This document shows, one piece after another, positions 13,798-15,341 of a stretch of 15,341 nucleotides of DNA. The notes below the pieces were generated by a model, which saw only the letters and a program-made list of their open reading frames with translations, made no database searches and was not told where the DNA came from. The first letter of the stretch is position 1. Every line of letters begins with the position of its first letter. This DNA is from Chrysiogenales bacterium (GTDB lineage: Bacteria; Acidobacteriota; Aminicenantia; UBA2199), in assembly GCA_004525465.1 (NCBI GenBank), contig SPCN01000024.1, forward strand, positions 1 through 15,341, written 5' to 3'. The translations under genes were made by a program, and so were the position numbers.

Positions 13798-15091
13798 TCA
13801 GGACAACCTGGTTTTCCTTCACCAGATATTTTTTCGCGCTTTCCATGATATCATAGGAAGTAATCTTGCGCAGGCGCTTGAGCTGAACGTCAAAAAAATT
13901 CAGTTCGCCGAACATATGAAAGAATTCGCCGATGCGTAAGCATCTTTCCTCCAAAGAGACCATGCTTTTCAAAAAATCAATTTCCATCATGGAACGGACG
14001 GCTCTCACGTCACTGTTGCTTATGGGATTGCTGCTCAGGGCCTGGAATTCTTTTTCCAGAACATATTTGGCTTTTTCAAGATTGATGCGCTTGGAGGCTG
14101 AGATCTGGATGGTAAGGCAATTGGCCTCCATATAATCGGTGAAACTGCTCTCGATCTCGACATCCAATTTGTTTACAATGTTGAGAACATGGTCCAGACG
14201 GGCAAAGCGCGGATCGGTCAGGTAATAGCGTAAAAAATCGAAATACATAAAATTATAGCCGATCTTGGCCGGAGCCTTGATGCCATACACTACAAAATTT
14301 CTTTTCAAACCCTCTATCATCCAATTTTTAAGCAAAAATGATTTCCGCTGGTTGTGGGCGCTGAAAACCGGGTTAGAAGGCTTCCGGCCAGGGGGGATAT
14401 CTTGGAAAAATTTGTTAATCCCGGCCCGCAATTCGTTGATATCAAATTTCCCGGCAATAATCAGGAGGATATTGGCAAGGTCCTGAAAATTGCGATAGTT
14501 CTCCCTGATCCTATCGTTGCTTAAAAAACGGATCTTGTTCAGGTCTCCATACAGTGGGTATTCATACGCCGAACCTTCAAAAACCTTGGAACTGACCCAA
14601 GTCTGAGCCTTGAAATTCTGGCTCGATTCCCAGAGACGATTTATGCGGTTGAAGATCTGGTTCTTGTGATAGTCAATATTTGCATCCTGCAGGCGCAGGC
14701 TTTTCAAGCGTTCGCTTTCCAGCCAAAGGGCCACATTGATCTCCTGGGCCGGAAGCGTCTCAAAAAAAACGGCATTGTCATAATTCACCCGCCCGCTGAC
14801 GATTCCGCCCATTTTATTAACGAAAAGGACATGGTCGTACGGCTCAAGGTTTTCGTTGCCATCGAACATCAGATACTGATACAGGTAGGATATCCCGCGG
14901 GTGTCGGCAGGGTCATTGCGGGCGCCCTGCATGTGATAAACGCAGACCGCAGCGGCCTGCATGTTGTTGCTGGGAGCAAGGATTACTTTCAGGCCATTGG
15001 GCAATTCGAAGGAACTAACCGTGACCGTTTGCGCGGAGATGGGAACGAGCGGAATAACTAAACACCAACAAAAGATCCATGCCTTTATCAC
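13781..15091 (-). CDS. Exported M16-like pseudo-peptidase (HxxEH replaced by YxxQY)
   Basis: A 436-residue protein with a Sec signal (residues 1-20, cleavage after ISA). The M16 N-terminal domain is clear: FELPNGLKVILAPSNNMQAAAV, then RGISYLYQYLMFDGNE, NKMGGIVSGRVNYDNAVFFETLP and ALWLESERLKSL, each aligning with a standard M16 landmark. In active members the second landmark reads G-x-x-H-x-x-E-H-x-x-F; here the ligands are Y69, Q72 and Y73, and the distal Glu region (NQIFNRINRLWES, near 144-156) has no Glu at the expected place. Zinc hydrolysis is therefore not expected. It probably forms a heterodimer with the lipoprotein encoded next. The start is GTG (15089-15091): an in-frame TAA lies four codons upstream, there is no Shine-Dalgarno, and the signal peptide begins right there. 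Confidence 0.78.
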   Translation of the reverse strand: MIKAWIFCWCLVIPLVPISAQTVTVSSFELPNGLKVILAPSNNMQAAAVCVYHMQGARNDPADTRGISYLYQYLMFDGNENLEPYDHVLFVNKMGGIVSGRVNYDNAVFFETLPAQEINVALWLESERLKSLRLQDANIDYHKNQIFNRINRLWESSQNFKAQTWVSSKVFEGSAYEYPLYGDLNKIRFLSNDRIRENYRNFQDLANILLIIAGKFDINELRAGINKFFQDIPPGRKPSNPVFSAHNQRKSFLLKNWMIEGLKRNFVVYGIKAPAKIGYNFMYFDFLRYYLTDPRFARLDHVLNIVNKLDVEIESSFTDYMEANCLTIQISASKRINLEKAKYVLEKEFQALSSNPISNSDVRAVRSMMEIDFLKSMVSLEERCLRIGEFFHMFGELNFFDVQLKRLRKITSYDIMESAKKYLVKENQVVLNVYDK

Positions 15092-15097
15092 TTTTTT

Positions 15098-15126
15098 ATT
15101 TTACCGGGGAACATAATTTTAGTCAA
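15098..15126 (-). promoter_or_regulatory. Promoter of the M16-like gene pair, leaderless arrangement
   Basis: On the minus strand TTGACT (15126-15121), 17 bases, then TAAAAT (15103-15098). Seven bases downstream of the -10 box is G 15091, the first base of the GTG start. Matches are five of six for both boxes. Confidence 0.55.
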
Positions 15127-15159
15127 ATGCCCTTTTTTTCCGGCTTGGCAGAATTTAAC

Positions 15160-15189
15160 TTGACATTGGCCAACTGTTTTAATTATAAT
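15160..15189 (+). promoter_or_regulatory. Consensus sigma-70 promoter for the gene at 15227
   Basis: Perfect TTGACA (15160-15165), an 18-base spacer and perfect TATAAT (15184-15189). Transcription would start near 15196, leaving a leader of about 30 bases that contains GGAGG at 15213-15217. It is divergent from the M16-pair promoter, with about 34 bases between the two -35 boxes. Confidence 0.75.
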
Positions 15190-15226
15190 TAGTACTAAAT
15201 TCAAAGACAATTGGAGGATTTCAGCA

Positions 15227-15341
15227 ATGAAGAAACTTGCCTTTCTTATTTTAATTCTTATAACCATCGCTTTGACAGGAGTGCTCGCCCTGGACAAAGA
15301 ACAGACCGACTCCTGGATCGCCCTTGTTGGCGAAAAAGACC
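15227..15341 (+). CDS. Secreted protein, N-terminal part (3' end outside window), unknown
   Basis: The first 38 codons of a gene cut by the window end. It begins MKKLAFLILILITIALTG-VLA, a clear Sec signal peptide with likely cleavage after VLA, followed by LDKEQTDSWIALVGEKD. GGAGG nine bases before the ATG and a consensus promoter further up make the start secure and suggest strong constitutive expression. Too little mature sequence remains to name a family. Confidence 0.75.
   Translation, partial: MKKLAFLILILITIALTGVLALDKEQTDSWIALVGEKD

Overview
The window reads as ordinary chromosome of a Gram-negative (diderm), probably anaerobic or environmental bacterium of moderate G+C. The diderm call rests on a predicted outer-membrane beta-barrel, a lipoprotein and several Sec signal peptides. 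A palindrome of the form GGGCGGGTTT-N-AAACCCGCCC, followed by CCTAC, resembles a dispersed repeat I recall from many uncultured environmental lineages. An Acidobacteriota/Aminicenantes-like source is my guess, with low confidence; no single gene proves it. I see no phage, transposase, CRISPR array or rRNA.

Layout. 1-1746 (+): the 3' end of aspS, then a POT-family (peptide) transporter 14 bp downstream. 1747-2413: a gene-poor gap with the palindromic repeat and a short Tat-signal-like ORF that has its own promoter, a Shine-Dalgarno and apparently a CTG start. 2414-5156 (+): a two-gene unit encoding a secreted M4 (thermolysin-like) metalloprotease with complete catalytic residues and a TPR-like/beta-barrel envelope protein. 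5157-5545: a second gap holding a perfect-stem hairpin and a tract that aligns codon for codon with part of the Tat-like ORF. 5546-12143 (+): a long co-directional run of small metabolic and membrane genes: RibD/DHFR-like reductase, DUF3795 Cys-rich protein, PhzF-like isomerase, DODA-type dioxygenase, a CDF/TMEM163-like cation transporter, a two-TM peptide, DUF454 (YbaN), a four-TM protein, a DMT exporter, a flavodoxin and a hotdog thioesterase. 12190-12377 (+): a promoter and tandem tRNA-Gly(GCC) and tRNA-Cys(GCA). 12382-15091 (-): two overlapping genes for exported M16-like proteins whose zinc motif is destroyed. 15160-15341 (+): a consensus promoter and the first 38 codons of a secreted protein cut by the window edge.

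How genes work together. The protease and barrel gene probably form one transcript and act in the envelope. The segment 8362-9591 is tightly coupled (4 bp gap, then 8 bp and 4 bp overlaps), so its three membrane proteins are probably co-translated. The two M16-like genes overlap by 17 bp and are read from a promoter placed so that transcription would begin at, or within a few bases of, the GTG start codon. The rest of the plus-strand run looks like loosely grouped housekeeping and detoxification genes rather than one pathway.

The most unusual items are the double pseudo-protease M16 pair (with a G8 tract in the lipoprotein signal sequence), the CDF-like transporter whose expected His/Asp metal ligands are both Cys, and the diverged sequence shared by the two large gaps.
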